Positions 1-8,810 of a stretch of DNA of 64,000 nt are shown here, in pieces (positions within the stretch are counted from its first letter, which is position 1; the number at the start of each line of letters is the position of its first letter). This DNA is from Pseudomonadota bacterium (GTDB lineage Bacteria; Pseudomonadota; Alphaproteobacteria; Rhizobiales; Xanthobacteraceae): positions 1 through 64,000 of the forward strand of contig JAFAGM010000143.1 of assembly GCA_023422775.1 (NCBI GenBank). The letters run 5' to 3'. The translations under genes were made by a program, and so were the position numbers. Under the pieces are notes generated by a model, which searched no databases, was not told the DNA's origin, and saw nothing but the letters and a program-made list of their open reading frames with translations.

Positions 1-585
1 CGCCGCGGCCCTCGCGGGGTCGTTTGACGAAAAAGCGACCGATATGACGCTGGCAACATCCTCTCGACTGACTGTCAAATCCCGAATGATCTTGCCCAGA
101 GCGATCTTTTCCGGATCGCTCGGCTGGTTCTCGACTGGCTTCGGGTAACCCAGGGCCTCGGCGATGCTTCGAAGCAGGCCACGAACTCGCGAGCCCACGG
201 TTTGGCTGTCCTTTTCTCCCACGAAGCTGGGGTCGTTTGCCAGCGACAGGGACCTGATGGCATGCAACAGGATGTTCTCGGAGGAAATTACATAGGTCTG
301 GCCCAACGTGTCATAGTCGTCGATGATCGGCTCGTTGGTGACCTTGTTTGTTTGCATGTACCGCGGCAGTGTTCTTTCGAACACGATGCGGGAGCTCGCC
401 TTGTAGACGGGCGGCATGGTGGAGAGCACCACCAGCGCGCAGGCGAGCCCGCATATCGTGCCGGCGACGATGTAGAGCCAGCCCCGACGGGCAATACCCA
501 AAATATCTGAAATTTCAGGTTGAACCGGACCGATCGCGGGGTGAGCGGCACCGTCCGTTGCTTGGTTGTAATCAATGGAGGCCAT
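1..585 (-). CDS. Chain-length determinant / BY-kinase-like EPS protein, N-terminal part (cut by window edge)
   Basis: The 195 codons visible are open to the first base, so the C-terminal part lies outside. The protein starts MASIDY, reads VQPEISDILGIARRG, and has one membrane segment at about residues 36-55 followed by the conserved stretch PVYKASSRIVFERTLPRY. It is a clear paralogue of the full-length gene at 13006-15222: same start, same order of motifs (TNEP, IDD, GQ, YVISSE, SRVRGL, SREDVASVI). By homology it is an inner-membrane Wzz/GumC/ExoP-type co-polymerase controlling EPS chain length and export. Whether this copy has the C-terminal ATPase/kinase half cannot be seen. It is transcribed away from the rest of the left EPS half. 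Start is the ATG at 583-585. Confidence 0.85.
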   Translation of the reverse strand, partial: MASIDYNQATDGAAHPAIGPVQPEISDILGIARRGWLYIVAGTICGLACALVVLSTMPPVYKASSRIVFERTLPRYMQTNKVTNEPIIDDYDTLGQTYVISSENILLHAIRSLSLANDPSFVGEKDSQTVGSRVRGLLRSIAEALGYPKPVENQPSDPEKIALGKIIRDLTVSREDVASVISVAFSSNDPARAAA

Positions 586-980
586 GGTACTCACTTAAAG
601 TTTGCATTTATGAACTGAAAACGCTCCCCTCGCGTCTCGTGCAATTTAGCATCTCGGCCCGGGTTTGGTAGCCCGCCAGTCCTGTTTTCACACCGGAGTT
701 CTCCGGAGTTCAGGTTAACTATGAACGTCCCGGAGGTCTGTAGTTCTAAGGGCTGACAGGCTATGCCGCGTGTTCCGTTAACCCTGGATTGCAGGCTGGT
801 TCGCCAGTAGTGCCGGAGGCTCGCAGGGGGTGGCGCGGCAGTGTCCAAGACGTTATCTTCGTCCAAGACGTTATCTTCACCCGGCCCGCCGCGGGATTGC
901 GTTGAACTACAGAGTATACTGAACCACTGGATATTTCGTGTCGATCCGAGAAGTTGGAAGTCAAGACAAGGGGGCCGTCC
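586..980. other. Gene-free divergent region with an 18-bp tandem duplication
   Basis: This spacer separates the minus-strand chain-length gene from the plus-strand dioxygenase gene, so promoters for both should lie here. The only clear structure is a perfect head-to-tail duplication of GTCCAAGACGTTATCTTC at 843-860 and 861-878. Two GGTTAAC/CGTTAAC-like words lie near 715 and 777. No gene is supported; the long minus-strand frame through here is non-coding in character and runs antisense to the dioxygenase. Confidence 0.6.
843..878. repeat. Perfect 18-bp tandem repeat
   Basis: Two adjacent identical copies of GTCCAAGACGTTATCTTC (843-860 and 861-878) about 100 bp upstream of the dioxygenase start. 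It may be a slippage duplication or a duplicated regulator site; nothing in the sequence decides between them. Confidence 0.9.
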
Positions 981-1754
981 ATGACGCCGCTCAGCAAGCA
1001 GATGCAGGATTTGAGTTCGGCCTTCGCGCGCGAAGGTTATGTGACGCTGCCCAACGTCGTCTCGAAGTCGCGGCTCGCGGCGCTGACCGAAGAGTTGCGA
1101 GGCGAGTATGCCCGCGCCCGTGCAAGTGGCGAACTGTTCTCGGGTGGCGGCACGATCAGCGGCCATCTCAACTGCTTCCCCGGCGCACGGTCGCGGTTTG
1201 TGTACGACGAGCTTGAGCAGCACGGCGTTTTTGATCTCGTCAGAAATCTTTCGCCATCCACAATGCGCATGCCCAATATCGGGTGCAATCTCAACCTGCC
1301 GAACAGCAGCGCGCAAAACCCGCACGCCGACGGCAGCGTCGCTTCGCCCTTCCTCATCGTCAATGTCGCGCCCGTCGATACGGATATCGAGAACGGCGCG
1401 ATGGAGGCGACACCCGGTACGCACTTGCGCGAGTACAAATACTGGCAGTACGCGCTTTCCGGAAAGCCGGCGCTTCGCATGCGCATGAGCGCCGGAGACG
1501 TGATCGTGCGGACGTCTACACTTTGGCACCGTGGCATGCCGAACAGGAGCAAGGCGATCCGCCCGATGCTCGCCTTCACCTGGGAAAACGGCGGCAGCGA
1601 TCTCGCCGACCCCTACACCGCACACGGCGGCAAGATCACCCTGCTCAGCAACCGCTACGCTCAGAACCTCGCCGGGCGGTTGCAAGAGCGTGCTTTTGCC
1701 TCGTTGCCTGCGCTGGGAAAGAGCTATTTGTTCATTCGCTCGGTTGTCCGGTAG
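981..1754 (+). CDS. Phytanoyl-CoA dioxygenase (PhyH) family protein
   Basis: A 257-residue protein of the Fe(II)/2-oxoglutarate dioxygenase family, which hydroxylates small molecules. The iron-binding facial triad is visible: an HxD pair in NPHADGS, and the distal His in LWHRGMPNRS followed by the basic residue expected to bind 2-oxoglutarate. It sits between EPS genes, so a role in modifying an EPS sugar, a substituent or a precursor is possible but not shown; the natural substrate is unknown. I chose the ATG at 981 because AAGGGG lies 6 bases upstream; a TTG at 954 would add nine residues and has no ribosome site. It converges on the following GT4 gene with only 42 bases between the stops. 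Confidence 0.85.
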   Translation: MTPLSKQMQDLSSAFAREGYVTLPNVVSKSRLAALTEELRGEYARARASGELFSGGGTISGHLNCFPGARSRFVYDELEQHGVFDLVRNLSPSTMRMPNIGCNLNLPNSSAQNPHADGSVASPFLIVNVAPVDTDIENGAMEATPGTHLREYKYWQYALSGKPALRMRMSAGDVIVRTSTLWHRGMPNRSKAIRPMLAFTWENGGSDLADPYTAHGGKITLLSNRYAQNLAGRLQERAFASLPALGKSYLFIRSVVR

Positions 1755-1796
1755 GCGGTCGGCGCCAGGCGATAGCGATCTCCGAAGCAAATCCCT

Positions 1797-2981
1797 TCAT
1801 GCCAGTATGCGCGAATAAAGCGCGGCAAAGTCTGACGCCATGCGTTGCGGCGTGAAGTGCTGCTCGACCCGCGAGCGGCCATGCGCACCAAATTGAGCGC
1901 GGAGGACAGGGTCGTCCAGAAGCTGGAGAAGGTTGGCTGCCAGCGCATCGATGTTGCCGGGAGGAGAGAGCAGGCCGCACTTGCCATGCTCCACCACCTC
2001 CGGAGTGCCTCCGTTCGTCAAAGCCACGACAGGACGCTTCATCGCCATCGCTTCCGCGAACACGAGACCAAAGGGCTCCTCGAAGCTCGGAAGCGAGAAG
2101 ACGTCGCAAGCCGCCAGCAGCGACGCGATATCGGAGCGCTGACCGGTGAATATCACGTTCTCCCCGATGCCGAGTTCGCTGGCGTGTTCCCCAAGCATCC
2201 GGGTCGTGCCGCTGTCGGCCGGGTAGTCCGAGCCCACAATCGCAAGCCGCACGTGCGGATGCTTGCGTTTGACCAGCGCGAGGGCACTCAGCAGTTCGAA
2301 GTGTCCCTTCCCGCGGAAAAGGCGCGCCACGCTGACGATGAGTGGCGCGCCATCCGGCACCCCAAGCGAGACGCGCCCCGAGGCGGAATCCAGCGACGGA
2401 TCCCAATGTGAGGGGTCGATCGCATTGAGAACCGCATGCACGCGGTCCGGCCGGAAACCTGCCTCCACGAAGCTGCTCGCCGTGTGGCTCGACACGCCGA
2501 CAATCGCATCTGCCCGGCCGAATGCCCAATTCACTCCGCGACCCATCCAGTCGCCGTAGTTGACGTGCGCGTGGATGAGGGCCTTGGCGCCCGTGAGGGC
2601 CGCAAGGACCACGCATGCAATGGCGTCGCGTGGCCGGTCAGTGGAATGCAGGATTTCGATTCGGTGGTGCCGGATGTATGCGGCGAGCCCCGAGATGCTT
2701 GCTGCGGCCGGCAGGCAGTCGGCGACGCTGGCAAGCTTCTGAAGTCTGGATTGTCCCCACAGCGATGGTCCAAAGTTCGTCGGGCGAAGCGCCACGCCGG
2801 GGATCCTGCTCAATTCGTCGAACGCGGGAGCAGCAGATCCCGGTTGCCCCGCCGCGTGCAATTCGAACTGGTTCTGCGAGAGGCTGCGCAGAAGCAGGAG
2901 ATGAATCCATGTGTCCGCGCCGGCGAGGGGCGCCGAGTTGATGAAGAGAACCCGCGTTCGCTTATCCGGGGAGGAGTGCAT
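1797..2981 (-). CDS. Glycosyltransferase family 4 (GT-B fold)
   Basis: A 394-residue retaining GT-B glycosyltransferase, expected to act on the cytoplasmic face using a nucleotide sugar and the growing lipid-linked EPS unit. The N-terminal Rossmann half begins RVLFINSAPLAGADTWIHLLL. The donor-binding half has ISVARLFRGKGH-type sequence near residue 215 and the family signature EEPFGLVFAEAMAMKRPVVA with NGGTPEVV after it, which includes the E-x7-E arrangement. The length is normal. Start is the ATG at 2979-2981, with GGAG-like sequence just upstream on the minus strand. Donor and acceptor cannot be told from sequence. It is transcribed opposite to most of the left EPS genes. Confidence 0.9.
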   Translation of the reverse strand: MHSSPDKRTRVLFINSAPLAGADTWIHLLLLRSLSQNQFELHAAGQPGSAAPAFDELSRIPGVALRPTNFGPSLWGQSRLQKLASVADCLPAAASISGLAAYIRHHRIEILHSTDRPRDAIACVVLAALTGAKALIHAHVNYGDWMGRGVNWAFGRADAIVGVSSHTASSFVEAGFRPDRVHAVLNAIDPSHWDPSLDSASGRVSLGVPDGAPLIVSVARLFRGKGHFELLSALALVKRKHPHVRLAIVGSDYPADSGTTRMLGEHASELGIGENVIFTGQRSDIASLLAACDVFSLPSFEEPFGLVFAEAMAMKRPVVALTNGGTPEVVEHGKCGLLSPPGNIDALAANLLQLLDDPVLRAQFGAHGRSRVEQHFTPQRMASDFAALYSRILA

Positions 2982-3499
2982 GAAATCTAGTGCGCATTGT
3001 TCGATGCCCTAGAAATAGATCGGGCCATGTGTGCATTCCGAAGATCAAAAAGCAAGGTGGGCAATGGGGATGTGCATGTTCGCCAAGCATATGATGTTAA
3101 CAGGTATATGGTGTTAACCAAAGCTCGTCCCTATGCCGGTTCGCCGGGCCGATCAATCCACCCGGATGTCCTGGCAGGTCCTGCGCACCGGCGCGCCCGA
3201 TGTTGCAAGACGGGTAGCCAATTCCGACACCCGACGCCATTTTGGTCGAGTTCAGTCAGATGGCATCGGCTTCGAATGGCTGGTCGGAATGTTGATTGGT
3301 GAAAAGTGGGATAGGACGCAAACGCGGCAATATTCCTCGATCATGGCTTCCACGGGCGTCATCATCTGCACTTCCCGGAAGATTAACTGCGGCGTTGTCA
3401 CAATGCTGGTCCGGCCAATTTGCCTTGGATGAGCCGGGGAATCTCGATATACGGTGTCGCCTTAGCTGTGCTGAGGTTTGGCCATACCCGGAGCCTTTC
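2982..3499. other. Gene-free region upstream of the flippase, with 17-bp spaced repeats
   Basis: Divergent spacer between GT4 (minus) and the flippase (plus). A reading frame continuous with the flippase runs back to 3296, but its translation is unlike any flippase N-terminus and there is a good internal start, so I leave it non-coding. The notable structure is the direct repeat ATATGATGTTAAC / ATATGGTGTTAAC (3089-3101 and 3106-3118), whose copies start 17 bp apart. Confidence 0.55.
3089..3118. repeat. Direct repeat ATATGRTGTTAAC, 17-bp spacing
   Basis: Two 13-bp words differing at one base, starting 17 bp apart (about one and a half helical turns), in the divergent GT4/flippase promoter region. 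The arrangement suggests tandem regulator sites. No regulator is identified. Confidence 0.6.
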
Positions 3500-4984
3500 G
3501 TGAGATCAAATACCGCCAGGCTCGTGGTTCGCAACGTTTCTCACCTTGGAATTGGACAAGTCCTATCTACAACGCTCGGCATCCTTCTGAGTGCCGTCAT
3601 TGGTCGCGCGTTGGAGCCTGCGCAGCTTGGTCTTCTTTACACTGTTTACGCCATTAGTTCATTCACCTACGTCATCGTCGATTGGGGGCAGGGCACATAT
3701 CTCGTAAGGGAAATGGCAAGAGGGCGTGCAGACGAACCCGCGTTGATCGGAAGCGCGCTCGTGATCCGACTCGGGGCGGTCGTCCTGCTTTCCGTCGTCG
3801 GAGTGGCTATCGCGCTGCCCTTGGGATACAGCGGCCAGATGGTTGTGTTGGCGCTGTTGGCGGTGATGGCCGGGATTCCGGCCACGCTACTCGCCCCGTT
3901 CGGCTGTTCCTTTCGTAGCAGGGACCGAATGGACGTCGATGCATTTGTGGGCATCGTCGGCAAGGCGATGACGCTGGTCGCGACTGCCGTTGCCTTGCGT
4001 TGGGGCGGCGGGTTGAAGGAAGTGATCCTGATGCAGGCCGTCGGTGGCGCTTCGACCCTGTTGGTCGGGGCAATCGCCGCTCTGCGGTTGGATATTAAAG
4101 CCAGAGCGCCCACGGTGAAGCTGGTTCGCGAACTCTTTCGACATGGAGCGCCGCTTGCGACCTTCGCGCTTGTGGTGGCATCGCAGCCCTTTATCGATAT
4201 ATTGATGCTTTCCGCGTTGGCCGGTGCGGCAGTCGTGGGATGGTACGGCGCGTCCACCAACATATTGGGCATTGTGATCTCTCCGGCGATGATTTTGCTG
4301 GCAGCGACGTTTCCTGAGCTTTCGCGTGCGTCGCGTTCGCTGCCGGATTTGCGACGCATTATCGATGCCACCGGTCGGGTTATGTTCATCGCGGCCGGAT
4401 TTACGTCGTCGGCTCTCTATCTGTTCGCAGACCATATGGTCGCGATCATATACGGGCATGGCCGCTTCGTGGAAACCGCGTCGATCTTGCGGGTAAGCGC
4501 TCTCTTCGTGCCGCTGCTTTTCCTCGTGCTCGTGCTGGCATCGGCCATGAACGCGGTCGGCCGAAACAAGGCGATGGCCGTCATCAGCATCGTCAGAATT
4601 GCCATCTGCGTGGTCCTGAATTGGCTGCTCATCGGCTATTGGCAGCAGCGGTTTGGAAACGGGGCCGTCGCGCTTGTGATCATCGCTGGCGTAGCGGAGG
4701 TACCCGCAGCGATTGCATGCCTGGCGTTGCTTCCGAGAGGCGCGGTCGGATCGACCGTAACGCTTAATATGGTTCGGGCTTGCGTCGTCGCGTCCTGCAC
4801 GGTGGTGCCGCTGTCGATGTTACAGCCGCTTGGACTTTTGTATCTCACGCCGCTCTTTGCTTTGTTGTTCGCCGTGATGGCCGTGGTCACAAGGCTCGTG
4901 TTACCGAGTGATCTGCGACTTGCGATGGAAATGGTGCGCAGCAAGCTCGCGCCTATGGCGAGGCGATCGGCGCCAGACGGCTGA
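3500..4984 (+). CDS. Polysaccharide flippase, Wzx / MOP family
   Basis: A protein of about 494 residues with a dozen or more hydrophobic helices along its whole length. The N-terminal pattern RNVSHLGIGQVLSTTLGILL followed by LEPAQLGLLYTVYAISS is typical of Wzx flippases, which move undecaprenyl-linked repeat units across the inner membrane. An upstream extension of 68 codons is open but is not hydrophobic. I chose GTG at 3500 because GGAG lies 6 bases upstream and the protein then begins just before the first family-like residues. Together with the Wzy-like and Wzc-like proteins it defines the locus as a Wzx/Wzy-dependent pathway. Confidence 0.9.
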   Translation: MRSNTARLVVRNVSHLGIGQVLSTTLGILLSAVIGRALEPAQLGLLYTVYAISSFTYVIVDWGQGTYLVREMARGRADEPALIGSALVIRLGAVVLLSVVGVAIALPLGYSGQMVVLALLAVMAGIPATLLAPFGCSFRSRDRMDVDAFVGIVGKAMTLVATAVALRWGGGLKEVILMQAVGGASTLLVGAIAALRLDIKARAPTVKLVRELFRHGAPLATFALVVASQPFIDILMLSALAGAAVVGWYGASTNILGIVISPAMILLAATFPELSRASRSLPDLRRIIDATGRVMFIAAGFTSSALYLFADHMVAIIYGHGRFVETASILRVSALFVPLLFLVLVLASAMNAVGRNKAMAVISIVRIAICVVLNWLLIGYWQQRFGNGAVALVIIAGVAEVPAAIACLALLPRGAVGSTVTLNMVRACVVASCTVVPLSMLQPLGLLYLTPLFALLFAVMAVVTRLVLPSDLRLAMEMVRSKLAPMARRSAPDG

Positions 4985-5515
4985 TGGAAGGATAACGCGA
5001 ACTCAAAGTCGCTGCGAAGGCGAATTCTGGCCACACGCCGCAATTATCCGGATGAACTTGCCCCAACAAGCGACCGGCCCTCGAGCATGCGTCGCTGAAC
5101 TCGCGCCGTGGGCATTAAACAAAATTAAGCTTCGGGCTTCCGGAACCGGATCACCTGGCGGTGCGATATGTGACGACCTTGTTTCTGCGAAACAACTTTA
5201 ACCTTAAGATCAGAATGGCCGCGAGGCCTGCATGTGGAAGGGGCGCTGATCCGGCGAACTTGGGGTTAGGGGCTTGACGCAAGCACAGTACCACGTCTTA
5301 CATCCATTTTATTCGCGGGTGCACAATACGCTCATTATTGGGCGGATGCTCACACGCTTACGGTATTGTCAATTGACGTCGTGATCGAGGAGCATCCGCC
5401 CGAGCGTTTGCACCTATCTAACCAGGCCGTTTTTCCAACGGCGGCTAGGCGGGGACTAGTGGCATCCGATAGCCCTGGCCGCGTGCCAAGCGCGCCATTT
5501 GATGCAAGAAGCGAC
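4985..5515. other. Gene-free region between flippase and GT2
   Basis: About 530 bases without a convincing gene. The frame of the following glycosyltransferase stays open back to a TTG at 5366, but that extension lacks family features. A possible -35 TTGACG is at about 5273. I see no hairpin with a T tract and no repeat worth naming. Confidence 0.45.
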
Positions 5516-6439
5516 ATGCAGAATAGCTCACACTCGTTCGTCTCAGCCGTCATCTGCACGAGAAATCGGCCCGACAAGATCGGGAACGCAGTCGAAACGG
5601 TTTTGGCCAACGCCTATCCGAACTTCGATCTTACGATCATCGACCAGAGCACGAACGACGAGACCGAGGCGATCGTGCGACGGATCGGCGAGCGTGACAG
5701 CCGGATTCGTTATCAGCGAATGAACAAGTCCGGGTTGTCGCGCGCCTACAATCTGGCCATTGCGAGCACCACAGGTCCGATCATCGCTTTCACCGACGAC
5801 GACTGCCTTGTGCCTTCGGACTGGATCGAGAAGATCGTGGCGGCCTTCGACGAGCAGCGCGACGGCCAATTGATGTACGGTCAGGTGGTTCCCGCTTATC
5901 CGGAAGACGGTGGGGAGGCACTGACACCGTACCTGCTCATCGACAAGCCCGAACGACTGGACCGCGTGAACGGCTTTCGTGTGTTCGGGATGGGCGCGAA
6001 TTTTGCCGCCCGGCGCTCGCTGTTCGAGCGGGCGGGCACGTTTGATCAGGTGCTCGGAGGCGGCGGGCCGCTCAAATCCTCTCAGGACTTCGACCTGGCC
6101 TATCGCGCGTACCGTCGCGACGCTCCAATACTGTTGCGGCCTGAAGTGATCGTCCGCCACGATGGTCGGCGTGAGCGCGAAGACTGGCCGACGCTCCTGA
6201 ACGCCTACGGCTTTGGCGACGGGGCCTTCTATTCCAAGCACGTGCGTTGCGGAGATCCATACGCTGCCTGGTTGATTGTGAAGAATTTTTGTAGAGCAAC
6301 CGCCAAGATCGTCGTCAGAGGGGTTCTCGGGCGTCGCGCTGCCGAAATCGATTACCTTTCGGGGTTCGTTCAGGGAGTCCGCGGAGGGCTCAAGTTCGGT
6401 GTAGACCGGGCTACGCTGCTGTACATCGAGAAAAACTGA
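5516..6439 (+). CDS. Glycosyltransferase family 2
   Basis: A GT-A fold inverting glycosyltransferase of about 307 residues. The nucleotide-binding start is FVSAVICTRNRPDKIGNAVE. The strand IIDQSTND is followed by the metal-binding acidic motif in IIAFTDDDCLVPSDWI, and the acceptor-side SSQDFDLAYRAYRRD sits where GT2 enzymes carry their catalytic acidic residue. It has no membrane helix, so it should work on the cytoplasmic side on the lipid-linked repeat unit. Start choice is uncertain: ATG at 5516 places the fold at residue 8; GTG 5459 and TTG 5366 are in frame further upstream. The next gene follows 14 bases after the stop, so the two are probably co-transcribed. Confidence 0.88.
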   Translation: MQNSSHSFVSAVICTRNRPDKIGNAVETVLANAYPNFDLTIIDQSTNDETEAIVRRIGERDSRIRYQRMNKSGLSRAYNLAIASTTGPIIAFTDDDCLVPSDWIEKIVAAFDEQRDGQLMYGQVVPAYPEDGGEALTPYLLIDKPERLDRVNGFRVFGMGANFAARRSLFERAGTFDQVLGGGGPLKSSQDFDLAYRAYRRDAPILLRPEVIVRHDGRREREDWPTLLNAYGFGDGAFYSKHVRCGDPYAAWLIVKNFCRATAKIVVRGVLGRRAAEIDYLSGFVQGVRGGLKFGVDRATLLYIEKN

Positions 6440-6453
6440 GGAAGGAGTCCCGC

Positions 6454-7830
6454 TTGGGCAAGAGGATCGTTATTGTCGGCGCGGGACCTGCGGGACTTGG
6501 TGCAGCATATCGGCTGGGCGAACTTGGTCACGAAGACTGGGAGGTGTTCGAGCGCGACGACCATGTTGGCGGTCTGGCCTCCAGCTACACCGACGAGCAC
6601 GGCTTCATCTGGGATCATGGCGGACACGTCATGTTCAGCCATTACAGCTACTTCGACGATCTCGTTGAGAAGATGCTGCGCGGCGACTACGATCAGCATA
6701 TGCGGGAAGCCTGGGTGTGGATGTTCGATCGCTATGTGCCATATCCGTTCCAGAATAATATCCACCGTCTGCCTCCGAAGATATTCCATGAATGCATCAT
6801 GGGTATCATCGAGGCCCAGAAGAGCAGTTTGACCCGCGACAACTTTCAGAATTGGATCAATTCGGTTTTCGGCGCCGGCATCGCCAAGCATTTCATGATG
6901 CCGTACAATTTCAAGGTCTGGGCCCATCCGCTCGAGATGATGTCGGCCTCCTGGCAGGGTGACCGGGTGCCCAACGTCGACGTCGGCCGGATCCTCGAGA
7001 ACCTTCTCGAGAACCGCGATGATGTTTCGTGGGGTCCGAACAACAAGTTCAAGTTTCCGTTGCTCGGCACCGGAATGCTTTACGATCGCATGGCCGAGGC
7101 TCTGCCGAAGCCGGTCAACCTCCGGGAGGAGGTGGCGTCTATCGATCCGTCTGCCAGGGTGGTGACGTTCACGAGCGGTCGCTCTGCGAACTACGATTTC
7201 CTCATCAACACCATGCCACTCAAGGAACTCGTGAAGAAGATCGTCGGCTGCCCGGAAGAGGTTATCGCCGCGACGCAGGACTTGCATCATACCGAGGGTA
7301 TGTTTGTCGGGATTGGCGTCGCCGATCCCTGCCCGAGCACGAAGTGCTGGATGTACTTTCCGGAATCCGACTCGCCATTCTACCGCGTCACCTACCTTTC
7401 AAACTATTCGCCGAAACTGACGCCGCCCGGGGACCATTTTTCGTTGCTTGCCGAGGTGTCGGCCTCGCCCTTCAAGCAGGAAAATGCCGACGACGTGGTC
7501 GAACGCACCATCAAGGGCATGCTCAGCAGCAAGCTTCTCACGCCCGAGCAGGTGGAATCCAAGATCGTCAGTCGCCAGTTGCTGCGCGTGCCCTACTCAT
7601 ATCCGGTTCCCACCACAGGGCGCGACCGGGCCCTTGCCGCCATCCACCCGTGGCTCACCCGAAAGGGGATCTATTCGCGCGGTCGATTTGGGGCCTGGCG
7701 TTACGAAATCGGGAATACCGATCATTGCGTGATGCAGGGGGTTGAGATCGCGGAATATCTCGCGCGCGGAACTCCGGAACGCACTTGGGCTCTGCTGCCG
7801 GGCGAAGAGAGCCGAGCCCGCATCGCCTGA
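6454..7830 (+). CDS. FAD-dependent UDP-galactopyranose-mutase-like / amine-oxidase-fold protein
   Basis: A 458-residue flavoprotein. The dinucleotide-binding start is IVIVGAGPAGLGAAYRLGE, followed about 30 residues later by DHVGGLASSYTDEHGFIWD, the arrangement found in UDP-galactopyranose mutases and protoporphyrinogen-oxidase-like proteins. Such proteins in EPS loci are usually thought to rearrange or oxidise sugar nucleotides. It is longer than classical UDP-galactopyranose mutase (about 370-400 residues), so the exact reaction is open. Start is TTG with AAGGAG 6 bases upstream and no better alternative. It is coupled to the preceding GT2. Confidence 0.8.
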   Translation: MGKRIVIVGAGPAGLGAAYRLGELGHEDWEVFERDDHVGGLASSYTDEHGFIWDHGGHVMFSHYSYFDDLVEKMLRGDYDQHMREAWVWMFDRYVPYPFQNNIHRLPPKIFHECIMGIIEAQKSSLTRDNFQNWINSVFGAGIAKHFMMPYNFKVWAHPLEMMSASWQGDRVPNVDVGRILENLLENRDDVSWGPNNKFKFPLLGTGMLYDRMAEALPKPVNLREEVASIDPSARVVTFTSGRSANYDFLINTMPLKELVKKIVGCPEEVIAATQDLHHTEGMFVGIGVADPCPSTKCWMYFPESDSPFYRVTYLSNYSPKLTPPGDHFSLLAEVSASPFKQENADDVVERTIKGMLSSKLLTPEQVESKIVSRQLLRVPYSYPVPTTGRDRALAAIHPWLTRKGIYSRGRFGAWRYEIGNTDHCVMQGVEIAEYLARGTPERTWALLPGEESRARIA

Positions 7831-7852
7831 GCCAGCTTCGGCGCCGCACTAT

Positions 7853-8398
7853 TCAGGCGCGGCGCCAGCCATCTGGGATATCCAGAGTTCGGACGGGTCG
7901 CGCTGGTACGCCTGCCACGAGTGTCCTCGCCGGAACGTCGCTCGTCACGATCGATCCGGCCGCGACAACTGCGTGGTCGCCAATGGTCACGCCGGGCAGG
8001 ATCGTCGCTGAACGGCCGACCCAGACGTTGTTACCAAGACGAACGGGTGCAAACCGGGTTCGCCGCGACGGTTCGATGGGGTGATGGTCGGTGTCAAAAA
8101 TGGCTACCAAATCACCGATCAGGCAATCATCTCCGACTACAATGCTGTGAGTTGCCACGACCGTGGCGCCGGTGTTGATGAAGACTCGCTCGCCGAGCAC
8201 AAGCGAGCCATTACGAGCCGCGCCCAACTCAATTGGTATCGTCTTGCAGCGAAGAGATAAGCGTCCACATTTGATCGATCCGGTAGTGAAAAGTACCGGG
8301 CGTAGCCCCTCGACAGTCACGACGGCTGATCGCGCGCCTGCCCGTCGGAATACGGCTGTGGTCCAGAGGCTGGTGGGCACGTCACGAACCTTGACCAC
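7853..8398 (-). CDS. Left-handed beta-helix (hexapeptide) O-acetyltransferase
   Basis: A 181-residue protein built of hexapeptide repeats (for example LGERVFINTGATVVATHSIVVGDDCLIGD and LGNNVWVGRSATILPGVTIGDHAVV), the fold of CoA-dependent sugar acetyltransferases of the maltose/galactoside O-acetyltransferase group. The catalytic His is probably the one in FDTDHHPIEP. It likely adds acetyl groups to the EPS repeat unit or to a sugar precursor. Start is GTG at 8396-8398 with GGGGAG 7 bases upstream on the minus strand. It is transcribed against the flanking genes, converging with the flavoprotein gene 22 bases away. Confidence 0.87.
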   Translation of the reverse strand: MVKVRDVPTSLWTTAVFRRAGARSAVVTVEGLRPVLFTTGSIKCGRLSLRCKTIPIELGAARNGSLVLGERVFINTGATVVATHSIVVGDDCLIGDLVAIFDTDHHPIEPSRRTRFAPVRLGNNVWVGRSATILPGVTIGDHAVVAAGSIVTSDVPARTLVAGVPARPVRTLDIPDGWRRA

Positions 8399-8810
8399 TG
8401 ATAATCTCCCCGCAGGAGCGCGAAACTGATCGAGGTCGCCGCCGAACCAGCGTCGACGTCACGGACGTAGAGACGATCATTGACCCCGTCAAGCGTGCCG
8501 CCGGTACTGCTCGGGCACGCGGAATGCGAGATGCCACGGGTGGACGGCCGATGTGTCGCAGCAGGTCTCGTGACGAGCACGTCACTACTGTATTGGAGGC
8601 AGCCTTATGGTTAATCTACCGCATGTTGACATCGCATTAACGAATATCGCAAAATGCGCGTTAAACACTGAAAATCCTGAGAAATTTTGCAGAAGCCGCG
8701 GGTTATGACGATCGGCAAGTGAGAGTTGCTGGGATTGCCTCCACGGTCGATAGCGTCGTCGATACGAGCATTCGACACTGCAATTTCTCAACCGAGGTGT
8801 GGGCTCCAGA
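8399..8810. other. Gene-free divergent region with promoter-like elements
   Basis: Spacer between the acetyltransferase (minus) and the polymerase (plus). It turns AT-rich after about 8600 and contains TTGACA at 8626-8631 with CAAAAT about 18 bp downstream, a possible but weak housekeeping promoter for the plus-strand gene. TTAA words occur at 8611, 8637 and 8661. No coding sequence is supported. Confidence 0.4.

Noticed and set aside
591..1790. A 399-codon minus-strand reading frame
   Set aside because: It is antisense to the PhyH gene, begins in the spacer with the tandem repeat, has an Arg-rich composition without family motifs, and is explained by the high-GC third-position bias of the opposite gene.
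3296..3499. N-terminal extension of the flippase by 68 codons
   Set aside because: The translation is polar and unlike flippases; GTG 3500 has GGAG at the correct distance and starts at the first conserved residues.
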